Source: Bacteroidota bacterium
GTDB taxonomy: Bacteria > Bacteroidota > Bacteroidia > Chitinophagales > Chitinophagaceae
Assembly: GCA_023436685.1 (NCBI GenBank)
Contig: JAEZIL010000150.1
Location: 1-10,097, forward strand
DNA: 10,097 bases
Direction: 5' to 3'
In this document: in pieces, positions 1 through 6,814 of the stretch
How positions within the stretch are numbered: position 1 is the stretch's first letter
Layout of the letters: each line of letters opens with the position of its first letter
Notes under the pieces: model-generated
Told to the model about the DNA's origin: nothing
Database searches by the model: none
The model's input: the letters and a program-made list of their open reading frames with translations, nothing else
Position numbers and translations under genes: made by a program

Positions 1-459
1 GTCGATACCTTCCTGTGCTTGTTTCATTCGTTTACGGCCTTCATAGGTGAAGGGTGTGGTAACTATACCCACTGTAAGTATACCCAGATCGCGGCAAACT
101 TTAGCCACAACAGGTGCGCCACCAGTACCTGTACCACCCCCCATACCGGCTGTGATAAAGGCCATGCGTGTATTTACTTTTAAAATCTTAGTGATATCTT
201 CTACGCTTTCTTCACCTGCCTGCTTACCAACTTCCGGGTTGGCACCAGCGCCCAAGCCTTGTGTAAGGTGTGGCCCAAGCTGAATTTTATTAGCAACAGG
301 ACTCAGGGCAAGTGCTTGTGAGTCGGTATTACAAACAATAAAGTCAACACCTTCGATATCGAGGTTGTGCATGTAGTTAACGGCATTACCGCCACCGCCG
401 CCTACGCCTATCACTTTGATGATAGAAGATTGATTTTTGGGGATTTCAAAATGTATCAT
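1..459 (-). CDS. ftsZ: Cell division protein FtsZ, N-terminal part (3' end outside window)
   Basis: FtsZ is the tubulin-like GTPase that polymerises into the cytoplasmic Z ring and recruits the divisome. The visible 153 residues are the first part of the GTP-binding domain. After a short lead (MIHFEIPKN) comes the first nucleotide-binding loop with five glycines and an Asn (GVGGGGGNAV, residues 18-27). Next are NTDSQAL (44-50) and the tubulin signature GGGTGTG (107-113), followed by GAPVVAK. The reading frame runs off the left edge at the conserved EGRKRM region, so the rest of the GTPase domain, the linker and the C-terminal peptide are not visible. The start is the ATG at 457-459. A weak purine stretch (AGAAG) lies four bases upstream, and I see no closer in-frame alternative. 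The gene follows ftsA after 65 bases, the usual ftsA-ftsZ order. Identification is certain from the signature; the gene is intact as far as it goes. Confidence 0.98.
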   Translation of the reverse strand, partial: MIHFEIPKNQSSIIKVIGVGGGGGNAVNYMHNLDIEGVDFIVCNTDSQALALSPVANKIQLGPHLTQGLGAGANPEVGKQAGEESVEDITKILKVNTRMAFITAGMGGGTGTGGAPVVAKVCRDLGILTVGIVTTPFTYEGRKRMKQAQEGID

Positions 460-524
460 ACTGCTTCTGTTTTTTGTGGGTTAGTAACTCTGCTAAAAAA
501 TAGTTATTATATTAATGGTTGTAT
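460..524 (-). other. ftsA-ftsZ intergenic gap
   Basis: This 65-base AT-rich gap is the longest non-coding stretch in the window. Read on the coding strand it has several A and T runs and a weak AGAAG just before the ftsZ start. I looked for the Bacteroidota-type promoter pair (TTTG near -33 and TAnnTTTG near -7) and did not see a convincing copy, nor a stem-loop followed by a T-run. Extra ftsZ promoters upstream of or within ftsA are known in other bacteria, so the gap could hold one, but the sequence does not show it directly. Confidence 0.4.
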
Positions 525-1931
525 TTATTCAATTTCCTGATCTTCCACTTCTTCGAAAAAGCTCATAAACTTGCCTTTTAAGCCATCAAAAAGACGCTTC
601 AGATTTTCATTACGTTTTGCTTGTTTCTGTTGCTGCACTTCTGATGTTTCGGTGATCACATCTTCTGCTATTTTCATTTGTTGTGCTTCGGCTACAACAG
701 GATTCATAGCTTCTTCGTTCAGGTGTATGTAGTTACCGCCTTCACCCATGAAACGCATACGGCCATTCTCAAAATCGTGATAACCACGAAGTATCAAACC
801 AATACAGGTTGAATACATTGGGTTCATCAGTGTATCTGCATGACCGCCAGCCAGATGTTCGTTAGGATAACCTATGCGTGCACCCAAGCCGGTAACGTAT
901 TCAGTAAGCTGAATAATATGCTTGAGCTGTGCGCCACCACCTGTAAGAATGATACCGCCATGCAGGCGTTTATCAAGGTCTATTTGTTTCAGATGATACA
1001 CTACATAATCGAGTATCTCTTGCATACGTGCCTGAATAATATGTGCCAGGTTACGTACAGAAATCTCCTTAGCAGGTAACCCACGCAGGCCCGGAATAGT
1101 AATATATGCATTCGCATTTGCTTCATCGGCCAGTGCAGTACCAAACTGTACTTTCATTTGTTCGGCCTGTGCACGTAATACGCCAAGCCCGTTGCGGATG
1201 TCGTTAGTAATATTAACACCTGCATAGGGAATAACTGCTGTATGTTTCAGCATACCATCGTAAAACACCGCCATGTCGGTAGTACCACCCCCTATATCTA
1301 CAATAGCTACACCGGCTTCCAGGTCTTCTTCGTTCATAACCGAAGCGGCAGAAGCTAACGGTTGTAGTACAAGGTCGCGCGTATTAAGGTTCGATTTATC
1401 TACACAACGCTTGATATTGCGGATAGCATTTCTATCGCCGGTAATGATGTGAAAATTCGCACCGATTTTCACACCGCTCATGCCAATTGGATCAAGCACG
1501 TTTGGCGTATTATCTACAGTAAACTCCTGCGGTATAATATCAATAATCTGATCGCCTGCCGGTATATATGTTTTATACTGATCGCGCACCAAAAGATCAA
1601 TATCTTCTTTATTTATTTCTTCTTCTATTTTGCTACGCACCCTATCGCCGCGGGTTTGCAAGCTTTTAATGTGCTGGCCTGCTATACCTACGTAAACTTC
1701 TTTGATTTCCAAATTAGGGTTAGACTGGATGCATTTGTCAATAGCTTGTTCTATAGAGCGGATACACTGCTCGATGTTCATGACCACACCGTGGCTAACA
1801 CCTGCAGACTCTACCCTTCCGAAGCCAAGTACTTCCAGCTTACCGAATTCGTTTTTACGGCCAGCAATAGCCACTACTTTTGTAGTTCCTATGTCAAGGC
1901 CGACGATAATGGGTTGTTCTTTCTTACTCAT
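525..1931 (-). CDS. ftsA: Cell division protein FtsA (actin-like membrane anchor of FtsZ)
   Basis: FtsA is an actin-fold ATPase that binds the FtsZ C-terminal peptide and tethers the Z ring to the inner membrane, then helps recruit later divisome proteins. Its 468 residues show the actin-family landmarks: phosphate loop 1 (GLDIGTTK, 11-18), phosphate loop 2 (DIGGGTTD, 212-219) and the adenosine loop (GGIILTGGGAQL, 325-336). The FtsA-specific 1C subdomain falls around residues 85-165. After the core, about 45 mostly polar residues (roughly 397-440, with a QQQKQ patch) lead to a C-terminal amphipathic helix (about 444-459) with alternating Lys/Arg and Leu/Phe, which fits the membrane-targeting helix of the family. 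A short acidic end follows. It is longer than E. coli FtsA (420 residues), mainly through the linker. The ATG at 1929-1931 puts the first phosphate loop at the usual distance. No Shine-Dalgarno sequence is evident. It lies between ftsQ and ftsZ. Confidence 0.98.
   Translation of the reverse strand: MSKKEQPIIVGLDIGTTKVVAIAGRKNEFGKLEVLGFGRVESAGVSHGVVMNIEQCIRSIEQAIDKCIQSNPNLEIKEVYVGIAGQHIKSLQTRGDRVRSKIEEEINKEDIDLLVRDQYKTYIPAGDQIIDIIPQEFTVDNTPNVLDPIGMSGVKIGANFHIITGDRNAIRNIKRCVDKSNLNTRDLVLQPLASAASVMNEEDLEAGVAIVDIGGGTTDMAVFYDGMLKHTAVIPYAGVNITNDIRNGLGVLRAQAEQMKVQFGTALADEANANAYITIPGLRGLPAKEISVRNLAHIIQARMQEILDYVVYHLKQIDLDKRLHGGIILTGGGAQLKHIIQLTEYVTGLGARIGYPNEHLAGGHADTLMNPMYSTCIGLILRGYHDFENGRMRFMGEGGNYIHLNEEAMNPVVAEAQQMKIAEDVITETSEVQQQKQAKRNENLKRLFDGLKGKFMSFFEEVEDQEIE
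555..602 (-). other. FtsA C-terminal amphipathic membrane-targeting helix
   Basis: Residues 444-459 of FtsA (LKRLFDGLKGKFMSFF) put Leu, Phe and Met on one face and Lys, Arg and Asp on the other. That is the pattern of the FtsA membrane-targeting helix, which inserts at the inner-leaflet surface. Nine acidic-rich residues follow it, so the helix is not at the very end of the protein. Confidence 0.75.
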
Positions 1932-1966
1932 ATTGCGTGCGTATTATTATATGTATTACTTTCTTT
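1932..1966 (-). other. ftsQ-ftsA intergenic gap
   Basis: This 35-base AT-rich gap separates the ftsQ stop from the ftsA start. It breaks the near-continuous coupling seen among the genes upstream. No Shine-Dalgarno sequence or clear promoter is visible. Read one base out of register from ftsQ, the gap has no stop until a TAA at 1924-1926 that overlaps the beginning of ftsA. Confidence 0.4.
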
Positions 1967-3118
1967 TTACTGGCCTCCGTATATATACTTTGGCTGTGTT
2001 TCTTTTTCTGCTTCTTTTGTTTTTTCTTTTTTTGCTTCCTGCTTTTTAGCTGCGGTAGCTACAGGTTTCTCTTTCTTCGCTTCAGGCTTCTTTATTATTG
2101 TTTCCGTTTTCTTTATTTCTACTTTCTTCGCTACTACAGGTTGGGGCTTGGGGTTTGTTGCCACGGTTGCCGAAGCAGTTGTTGGTTGTGTAGCAGGCTT
2201 AGCTGCCGGTTTCTCATTGGCCGTTAGCGATGGCATAATTACCATCATTGGCGTATCGGGCGTAGCCGGTTTGGGCTCGTTGCCTATCACTGCTTTTACC
2301 CAGTTCATATTACCCATAGTATGATCCGCAGGCATTTTCCAGGGTAACGATGGTGAAGCTACTACCTGGCCATTGAAACGTACATCTAATACTTCATATT
2401 TATCCCAGCCTATACGGTTAAGTATCTTTTTGTAGAAAGCAAACAGGTTATGAAATTTTTCCTGCATCTGGCTAGTATCGCCAATAAGTATGCGCTGGTT
2501 GCCCAGAACAGGAACTATTTCAAAAGTTTGGTCATCGTTCATAATAAGCTGTGATACCTGGGCCCGCCAAAAAGTATCTTTATCTATAAAGCTTACTAGT
2601 GAAACAATCTGTCCTTTCAAACTTTTGCCTATACTATCATCTTTCAATTCAGGTACATTAGTTACCACTGTAGTGTAATGAACATACTTGTCGGACAATG
2701 GCATTGATTTGAGTGTGTGATCTAAATAATAGCTATTGCCACTCTGTTCAAATAACCTTGCCACGGGTACCCGCTGCGTAACATTTACATGCATTACATG
2801 TTTGTTATCGATATAAACCTGCGCATCGGCAACCCACGGATTGGATGTGATGATGTTCTCCATCTTATGTACATCTACATTACCCATGCTGGTAGCATTA
2901 ATATCTATATGGCGGTTGTTAAGAAGAATATCTTTCACCTGCTGCTCGTCAACAAAACCATACTCATCATTCTTTATACTAATGCTTATTCCTTTTATTT
3001 TCTTTTGCTGTTGCACTTTCGACGCAGATGTCATTGCAAGCACACACCCTGTAGTTACGATAACTGTAACTACCAGCTGCAGTATTTTTCTTGCCGATAT
3101 TTTGCGTTTAGTTTGCAT
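1967..3118 (-). CDS. ftsQ: Cell division protein FtsQ with long Lys/Ala/Pro-rich C-terminal tail
   Basis: FtsQ is a bitopic inner-membrane protein whose periplasmic part scaffolds FtsB/FtsL and links early and late divisome proteins. The protein has 383 residues. A basic N-terminus (KRK, 4-6) is followed by one membrane segment (about 12-30), then a POTRA-like domain (about 41-120, with NPWV at 93-96 and a VxVTQRVPVA strand). The beta domain runs to about 275 and includes YEVLDVRFNGQVV (241-253), the conserved late strand of the family. Beyond about residue 281 lies an unusual tail of some 100 residues. It is first Pro/Thr/Ala-rich, then dense in Lys, Glu and Ala, and ends in PKYIYGGQ. Overall sequence conservation in FtsQ is low, so the call rests on topology, POTRA-like features and position between murC and ftsA. 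The ATG start sits one base after the murC stop (TAG-A-ATG), implying translational coupling. E. coli FtsQ has 276 residues; the extra length here is mostly the tail. Confidence 0.93.
   Translation of the reverse strand: MQTKRKISARKILQLVVTVIVTTGCVLAMTSASKVQQQKKIKGISISIKNDEYGFVDEQQVKDILLNNRHIDINATSMGNVDVHKMENIITSNPWVADAQVYIDNKHVMHVNVTQRVPVARLFEQSGNSYYLDHTLKSMPLSDKYVHYTTVVTNVPELKDDSIGKSLKGQIVSLVSFIDKDTFWRAQVSQLIMNDDQTFEIVPVLGNQRILIGDTSQMQEKFHNLFAFYKKILNRIGWDKYEVLDVRFNGQVVASPSLPWKMPADHTMGNMNWVKAVIGNEPKPATPDTPMMVIMPSLTANEKPAAKPATQPTTASATVATNPKPQPVVAKKVEIKKTETIIKKPEAKKEKPVATAAKKQEAKKEKTKEAEKETQPKYIYGGQ
2021..2092 (-). repeat. Two copies of a KKxEAKKEK motif in the FtsQ tail
   Basis: FtsQ residues 343-351 (KKPEAKKEK, bases 2066-2092) and 358-366 (KKQEAKKEK, bases 2021-2047) match at eight of nine positions, 15 residues apart. 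The DNA copies match at 21 of 27 bases. Four of the six differences are silent third-position changes and the other two make the Pro/Gln change. The second copy is nearly all A, with an A7 run at 2027-2033 and an A6 run at 2020-2025 just beyond it (coding strand). Confidence 0.8.
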
Positions 3119-3119
3119 T

Positions 3120-4478
3120 CTACTTCTTCTCCAGAATTTCTTTTATAGGTTTTACAAGTTTGTCTATATCGCCTGCGCCTGCTGTAATAAAAAGATCGAG
3201 TGGTGCAGCTTTCGCATATTCAAGCAATCCGTCTTTCGAAAGAATTGTGTGGTTTGGGTTACCCATTTTATCAGCAATCATTTGGCTGGTCACACCCTCC
3301 GTAGGCAGTTCACGTGCAGGGTATATATCCAATAGTATCACTTCATCGGCCATATCCAAACTGCGTGCAAAACCTTCAGCCAGGTCGCGCGTGCGACTGA
3401 ACAGATGCGGCTGGAATGATACCACGCAACGCCTGTCGCTGAACAATCTTTTAGCACTGCTTATTAAGGCTGCCAATTCTTCGGGATGGTGCGCATAATC
3501 GTCTATATACACCACCTTATCATTCTTCACTATATATTCAAACCTGCGCTTTATACCACGGAAGCTTTTCAGTGCTTCGATAACCTTTGCAGGCTCTATT
3601 TCCAATTGCTGTGTAACAGCAACAGCAACAACCGCATTCTCAACATTGTGCATGCCTCCTATTGGTAGCTGCACACCTTCTATAGCTTTATCTTTAAATA
3701 CTATGTCAAATACATACCCACCCTGCTTCTGTTGAATGTTTGCAGCGTAAATATCTGCAGCATCGTTCTGCAGGCTATAGGTTATTTTGTGAGCGGCTTT
3801 CAGGTCGCTGCCTTTGGGCAATCCATGTTTCACCAGCAGCGTACCTCCCGGTTTAATATTAGTAGTGTATTCAATAAACGCTTTCTCCAACTCTTCAACC
3901 GTACCATAGATGTCCAGGTGGTCTGCATCCATCGATGTCAGCACTGCAATATCAGGTCGTAGTTTCAAAAAACTCCGATCATACTCATCTGCTTCAACTA
4001 CTGCCGTATTATTATCGCTGCTCCAATAGTTACTTTCATAGTTAACTGCTACCCCCCCAAGGAAGGCATTACAACCATAACCTGTTTCGCGCAGCAGGTA
4101 AGCTATCATGGTAGAGATAGTGGTTTTGCCATGTGTGCCGGCAACTGTTATAGAAAACATAGCCTCAGTAATCCATTGCAACACATCGCTACGCTTGTAT
4201 ACTGCATAGCCATTATCCCTATACCAGTTCAACTGAATATGATCTTTGGGTATAGCAGGTGTATAAACTACTAATTCAGCATTCTTATCCAAGAGGCTAA
4301 CATCGTCAGTATAGTGAACTATCATTCCTTCTTCCTGCAACTTTTTTGTAAGGTCAGTTTCGCTACGGTCATAGCCACTTACAGCCGCGTTCCTATTATT
4401 AAAGAAGCGGGCAAGCGCGCTCATACCGATACCACCGATACCTATAAAATAAACCCGTTTCAATTGTTGCACATTCAT
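3120..4478 (-). CDS. murC: UDP-N-acetylmuramate--L-alanine ligase MurC
   Basis: MurC is the cytoplasmic ATP-dependent ligase that joins L-alanine to UDP-MurNAc, the first step of stem-peptide assembly. The 452 residues show the three Mur-ligase domains. The N-terminal Rossmann-like UDP-substrate domain carries GIGGIGMSALA (13-23). The central ATPase domain has the P-loop GTHGKTT (114-120), the acidic motif EADEYDRSF (162-170), DADHLDIYG (184-192) and GMHNVENA (275-282). The C-terminal domain has RRFEY (311-315), DDYAHHPEE (326-334), FQPHLFSRT (355-363) and GAGDID (434-439). The DDYAHHP and FQPHLFSRT motifs are typical of MurC and separate it from MurD, MurE and MurF. Length is normal for the family. 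The ATG lies two bases after the murG stop and the TAG stop is one base before ftsQ. In many Proteobacteria murB and ddl follow murC; here neither does. No missing key residue was seen. Confidence 0.98.
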   Translation of the reverse strand: MNVQQLKRVYFIGIGGIGMSALARFFNNRNAAVSGYDRSETDLTKKLQEEGMIVHYTDDVSLLDKNAELVVYTPAIPKDHIQLNWYRDNGYAVYKRSDVLQWITEAMFSITVAGTHGKTTISTMIAYLLRETGYGCNAFLGGVAVNYESNYWSSDNNTAVVEADEYDRSFLKLRPDIAVLTSMDADHLDIYGTVEELEKAFIEYTTNIKPGGTLLVKHGLPKGSDLKAAHKITYSLQNDAADIYAANIQQKQGGYVFDIVFKDKAIEGVQLPIGGMHNVENAVVAVAVTQQLEIEPAKVIEALKSFRGIKRRFEYIVKNDKVVYIDDYAHHPEELAALISSAKRLFSDRRCVVSFQPHLFSRTRDLAEGFARSLDMADEVILLDIYPARELPTEGVTSQMIADKMGNPNHTILSKDGLLEYAKAAPLDLFITAGAGDIDKLVKPIKEILEKK

Positions 4479-4480
4479 AC

Positions 4481-5578
4481 TTACGCTGTTGCTATCTCTA
4501 TTACTTTTTTTGCAATCCTTTCATCTGCATCCTTTATAGCCATTGCTCTCAGGTTGCGGCTCATTAATTCCTGCATGTTATTATCATGCAGCAGTGTTTT
4601 TAATTTGGGTAGTAGTTCTGTTTGTACATCACTATTTCTTATCATCAATGCAGCATTGTGCGACACTAATGCCATTGCGTTAGTAGTCTGATGGTCTTCC
4701 GCTGCAAAAGGGAACGGCACAAATACTACAGGTTTAGCTACAATACACAATTCAGAAATTGCCAAAGCACCGGCCCTGGATATCACTATATCAGCTGCCG
4801 CATATGCATGATCTATAATTCGGATAAAATCGAACACTTTTACTTTATCGCTAACTAATGATGCTCTTGACAATGCTTGCTCATAATAAAGCTTACCTGT
4901 TTGCCATATTATCTGAACATCCAAAGTCAAAATTTCATCAAGATGTGCATCCACCGCTTCATTTACCGCTTTTGCACCCAGGCTACCTCCCACTATCAAT
5001 ATTGTTTTCTTACGTTCGTCAAGCTTAAAACTATCCTGGCCTTCTTTTTTTGTTACTGTTGAATATGCAATATTGTTGCGAACAGGGTTACCGGTTAGCA
5101 TCAGCTTTTCTTTAGGAAAAAACCTGTCCATATTATCATAAGCCACACATACTGCTTTTGCTTTTCTGCTTAATATCTTGTTACTCTTACCTGCATAAGA
5201 ATTTTGTTCTTGTATTAAGGTAGGTATGCCCATGCCTTGAGCTGCATTCAATACCGGGAAGCTTGCATAACCTCCTACACCTACTACTACATTAGGTTTA
5301 AAATCCTTCAGGATAGACCTGGCTTCCATATGACTCTTCCATATTTTGTATGGAAGCAGAATGTTCTTCAGCATATTGCTACGGTTGAACCCTGCAATAT
5401 CCAAACCTCTGATAGCATATCCCTCCTGGGGCACCTTCTCCATTTCCATTTTCCCTTTAGCCCCAACAAATAATAGTTCAGCACCTGGTACTAACCGTTG
5501 CAGCGCATTGGCAATAGCTACCGCAGGGAAGATATGACCTCCCGTACCGCCGCCAGCTATTATTACGCGCATGCTCAT
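4481..5578 (-). CDS. murG: MurG, lipid II-forming GlcNAc transferase
   Basis: MurG is a peripheral inner-membrane GT-B glycosyltransferase that moves GlcNAc from UDP-GlcNAc to lipid I, making lipid II on the cytoplasmic face. Its 365 residues show the N-terminal glycine-rich loop GGGTGGHIFPA (9-19), GVGGYASFP (100-108) and QEQN (123-126). TGNPVR (162-167) marks the region linking the two halves. The C-terminal UDP-GlcNAc-binding domain has GGSLGAKAVN (197-206), SRAGALAISEL (267-277) and the PFAAEDHQTTNA loop (290-301). Length matches the family. The chosen ATG (5576-5578) overlaps the ftsW stop in an ATGA arrangement, which favours it over a second Met two codons later. The stop is two bases from murC, so the gene is embedded in a tightly coupled run with ftsW and murC. 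Confidence 0.98.
   Translation of the reverse strand: MSMRVIIAGGGTGGHIFPAVAIANALQRLVPGAELLFVGAKGKMEMEKVPQEGYAIRGLDIAGFNRSNMLKNILLPYKIWKSHMEARSILKDFKPNVVVGVGGYASFPVLNAAQGMGIPTLIQEQNSYAGKSNKILSRKAKAVCVAYDNMDRFFPKEKLMLTGNPVRNNIAYSTVTKKEGQDSFKLDERKKTILIVGGSLGAKAVNEAVDAHLDEILTLDVQIIWQTGKLYYEQALSRASLVSDKVKVFDFIRIIDHAYAAADIVISRAGALAISELCIVAKPVVFVPFPFAAEDHQTTNAMALVSHNAALMIRNSDVQTELLPKLKTLLHDNNMQELMSRNLRAMAIKDADERIAKKVIEIATA
5575..5578 (-). promoter_or_regulatory. ATGA stop/start overlap, ftsW-murG coupling
   Basis: The TGA stop of ftsW (5575-5577) shares bases with the ATG start of murG (5576-5578). Such overlaps usually let terminating ribosomes restart on the next gene, linking the amounts of the polymerase FtsW and the transferase MurG that supplies its substrate. 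No Shine-Dalgarno sequence is obvious. Confidence 0.8.
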
Positions 5579-6810
5579 CCTAATACGGGTTTAATTTTTG
5601 TTTCACCATCAGCTTCTTCCGCTTCTATGACGGGTGCTGCTTTCTTATTTTTCTTTTTACCCTCCATTTCATCTACATACCTGCTTACGCTTAGTATAAC
5701 ACCAATAGCTATACTTGTGAACCATATAGATGACCCGCCCATACTTACCAGCGGCAATGTAAGACCGGTAACAGGTACCAGATGTACATTAACAGCCATA
5801 TTGAGCATAGCCTGGAAGACTAATGTTATACTAAGGCCTACTGCCAAAAATGCACCAAATGCATAAGGGCAACGCTTAAATATTAAAATACTTCTCCAAA
5901 GAAACAGCAGGTACATGAACACCAAACAAGCAGCCCCAATCAAACCATATTCTTCTATAATGCTTGAGAAAATAAAGTCAGAATATGCTTCGGGTAAGTA
6001 GTTACGCTGTAAGCTATTGCCCGGACCGCGGCCAGTAATACCACCATTCGCTATCGCAATCTTGGCTTGCAATACCTGATATACATCTTCTTTCTCGCCA
6101 CCTTTCTCATCGCTACCTACAAAGTCTACAATCCGCTGCTCCCAGGTATCAGCACGGCCAAAGCCTGTAGCTTTAGAAATGGCAAATAGTAATACCACAC
6201 CAATAACACCAGCTCCGGCAAGCATAAGGATATGCTTTACCTGCACCCTGCCTATGAAAAATAAAATACAACAAGTAAAGCCTAACATGAGGGCTGTAGA
6301 TAAGTTGGCAGGAGCTATCAATGCACAGGTAAGAAATACCGGCACCAGCACAGGTATAAATCCCTTCTTAAAATCTTTGATGACGTTTTGTTTCATACTG
6401 AGCAAGCGCGCAAGGAACATGAAAAGTGCAAGCTTGGCCAGATCGGAACTTTGAAACGTTATATTGATGACAGGCAGCTTTATCCAACGCGAACCTTCGT
6501 TAATAGATGAGCCAAAGAACAGCGTATAAAATAATAGCGGCAAACTGATCATATAAAGCAATACGGCAACCTTTGCAAATTTTGTGTAGTTCACTTTGTG
6601 CACCCAATAGATAATCATTAAGCCAAGACCCAATACCAACAATTGTTTTACAAGGTAATAGCTTGAGTGCTTTTCCATACGGTACGCTAACGTACCGGTT
6701 GAGCTATAAACAGCAAGCAGGCTTACGAACGACAATATCAATACTACCGCCCATATCACCTGGTCGCCCTGTGTTTTTTTAAATAGTCCTTGCCTGTTAG
6801 CCGTACCCAT
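5575..6810 (-). CDS. ftsW: Septal peptidoglycan polymerase FtsW (SEDS family)
   Basis: FtsW is the SEDS-family glycosyltransferase that polymerises lipid II at the septum together with a class B penicillin-binding protein (FtsI). The 411 residues contain about ten hydrophobic segments. Family landmarks are SRWI (107-110), FQSSDLAKLAL (119-129), the extracellular loop GRGPGNS (260-266) leading to PEAYSDFIFSSIIEEYG (273-289), and LPLVSMGGSS (352-361). Asp278 in the AYSDFIF motif lines up with the catalytic aspartate of SEDS enzymes. A short cytoplasmic tail (about 380-411) has a Lys cluster followed by an acidic stretch. RodA is the main alternative, but position between murD and murG makes FtsW the clear choice. 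The ATG start is four bases after the murD stop; the TGA stop overlaps murG. The GxGPGNS form and Asn in APANLSTA, where E. coli FtsW has Asp, look like lineage variants rather than defects. Confidence 0.96.
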   Translation of the reverse strand: MGTANRQGLFKKTQGDQVIWAVVLILSFVSLLAVYSSTGTLAYRMEKHSSYYLVKQLLVLGLGLMIIYWVHKVNYTKFAKVAVLLYMISLPLLFYTLFFGSSINEGSRWIKLPVINITFQSSDLAKLALFMFLARLLSMKQNVIKDFKKGFIPVLVPVFLTCALIAPANLSTALMLGFTCCILFFIGRVQVKHILMLAGAGVIGVVLLFAISKATGFGRADTWEQRIVDFVGSDEKGGEKEDVYQVLQAKIAIANGGITGRGPGNSLQRNYLPEAYSDFIFSSIIEEYGLIGAACLVFMYLLFLWRSILIFKRCPYAFGAFLAVGLSITLVFQAMLNMAVNVHLVPVTGLTLPLVSMGGSSIWFTSIAIGVILSVSRYVDEMEGKKKNKKAAPVIEAEEADGETKIKPVLG

Positions 6811-6814
6811 TTTA

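Noticed and set aside
47..283. Plus-strand open frame opposite ftsZ
   Set aside because: It is the antisense shadow of the FtsZ GTPase domain; its Pro runs mirror the Gly-rich signature.
460..524. Promoter or terminator between ftsA and ftsZ
   Set aside because: No convincing TTTG / TAnnTTTG pair and no GC stem with a T-run could be seen; the AT-richness alone is not evidence.
1449..2324. Long open frame (291 codons) on the plus strand across ftsA and ftsQ
   Set aside because: It lies antisense to two clearly real genes. Its Phe/Ser/Ala-rich translation is the mirror of the Lys/Glu-rich FtsQ tail, with no recognisable domain.
3035..3060. Possible lipoprotein signal at Cys25 of FtsQ
   Set aside because: The residues before the Cys (TTG-C) lack the usual Leu/Val/Ile at -3, and the hydrophobic segment continues past the Cys. 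This fits an uncleaved membrane anchor, as expected for FtsQ.
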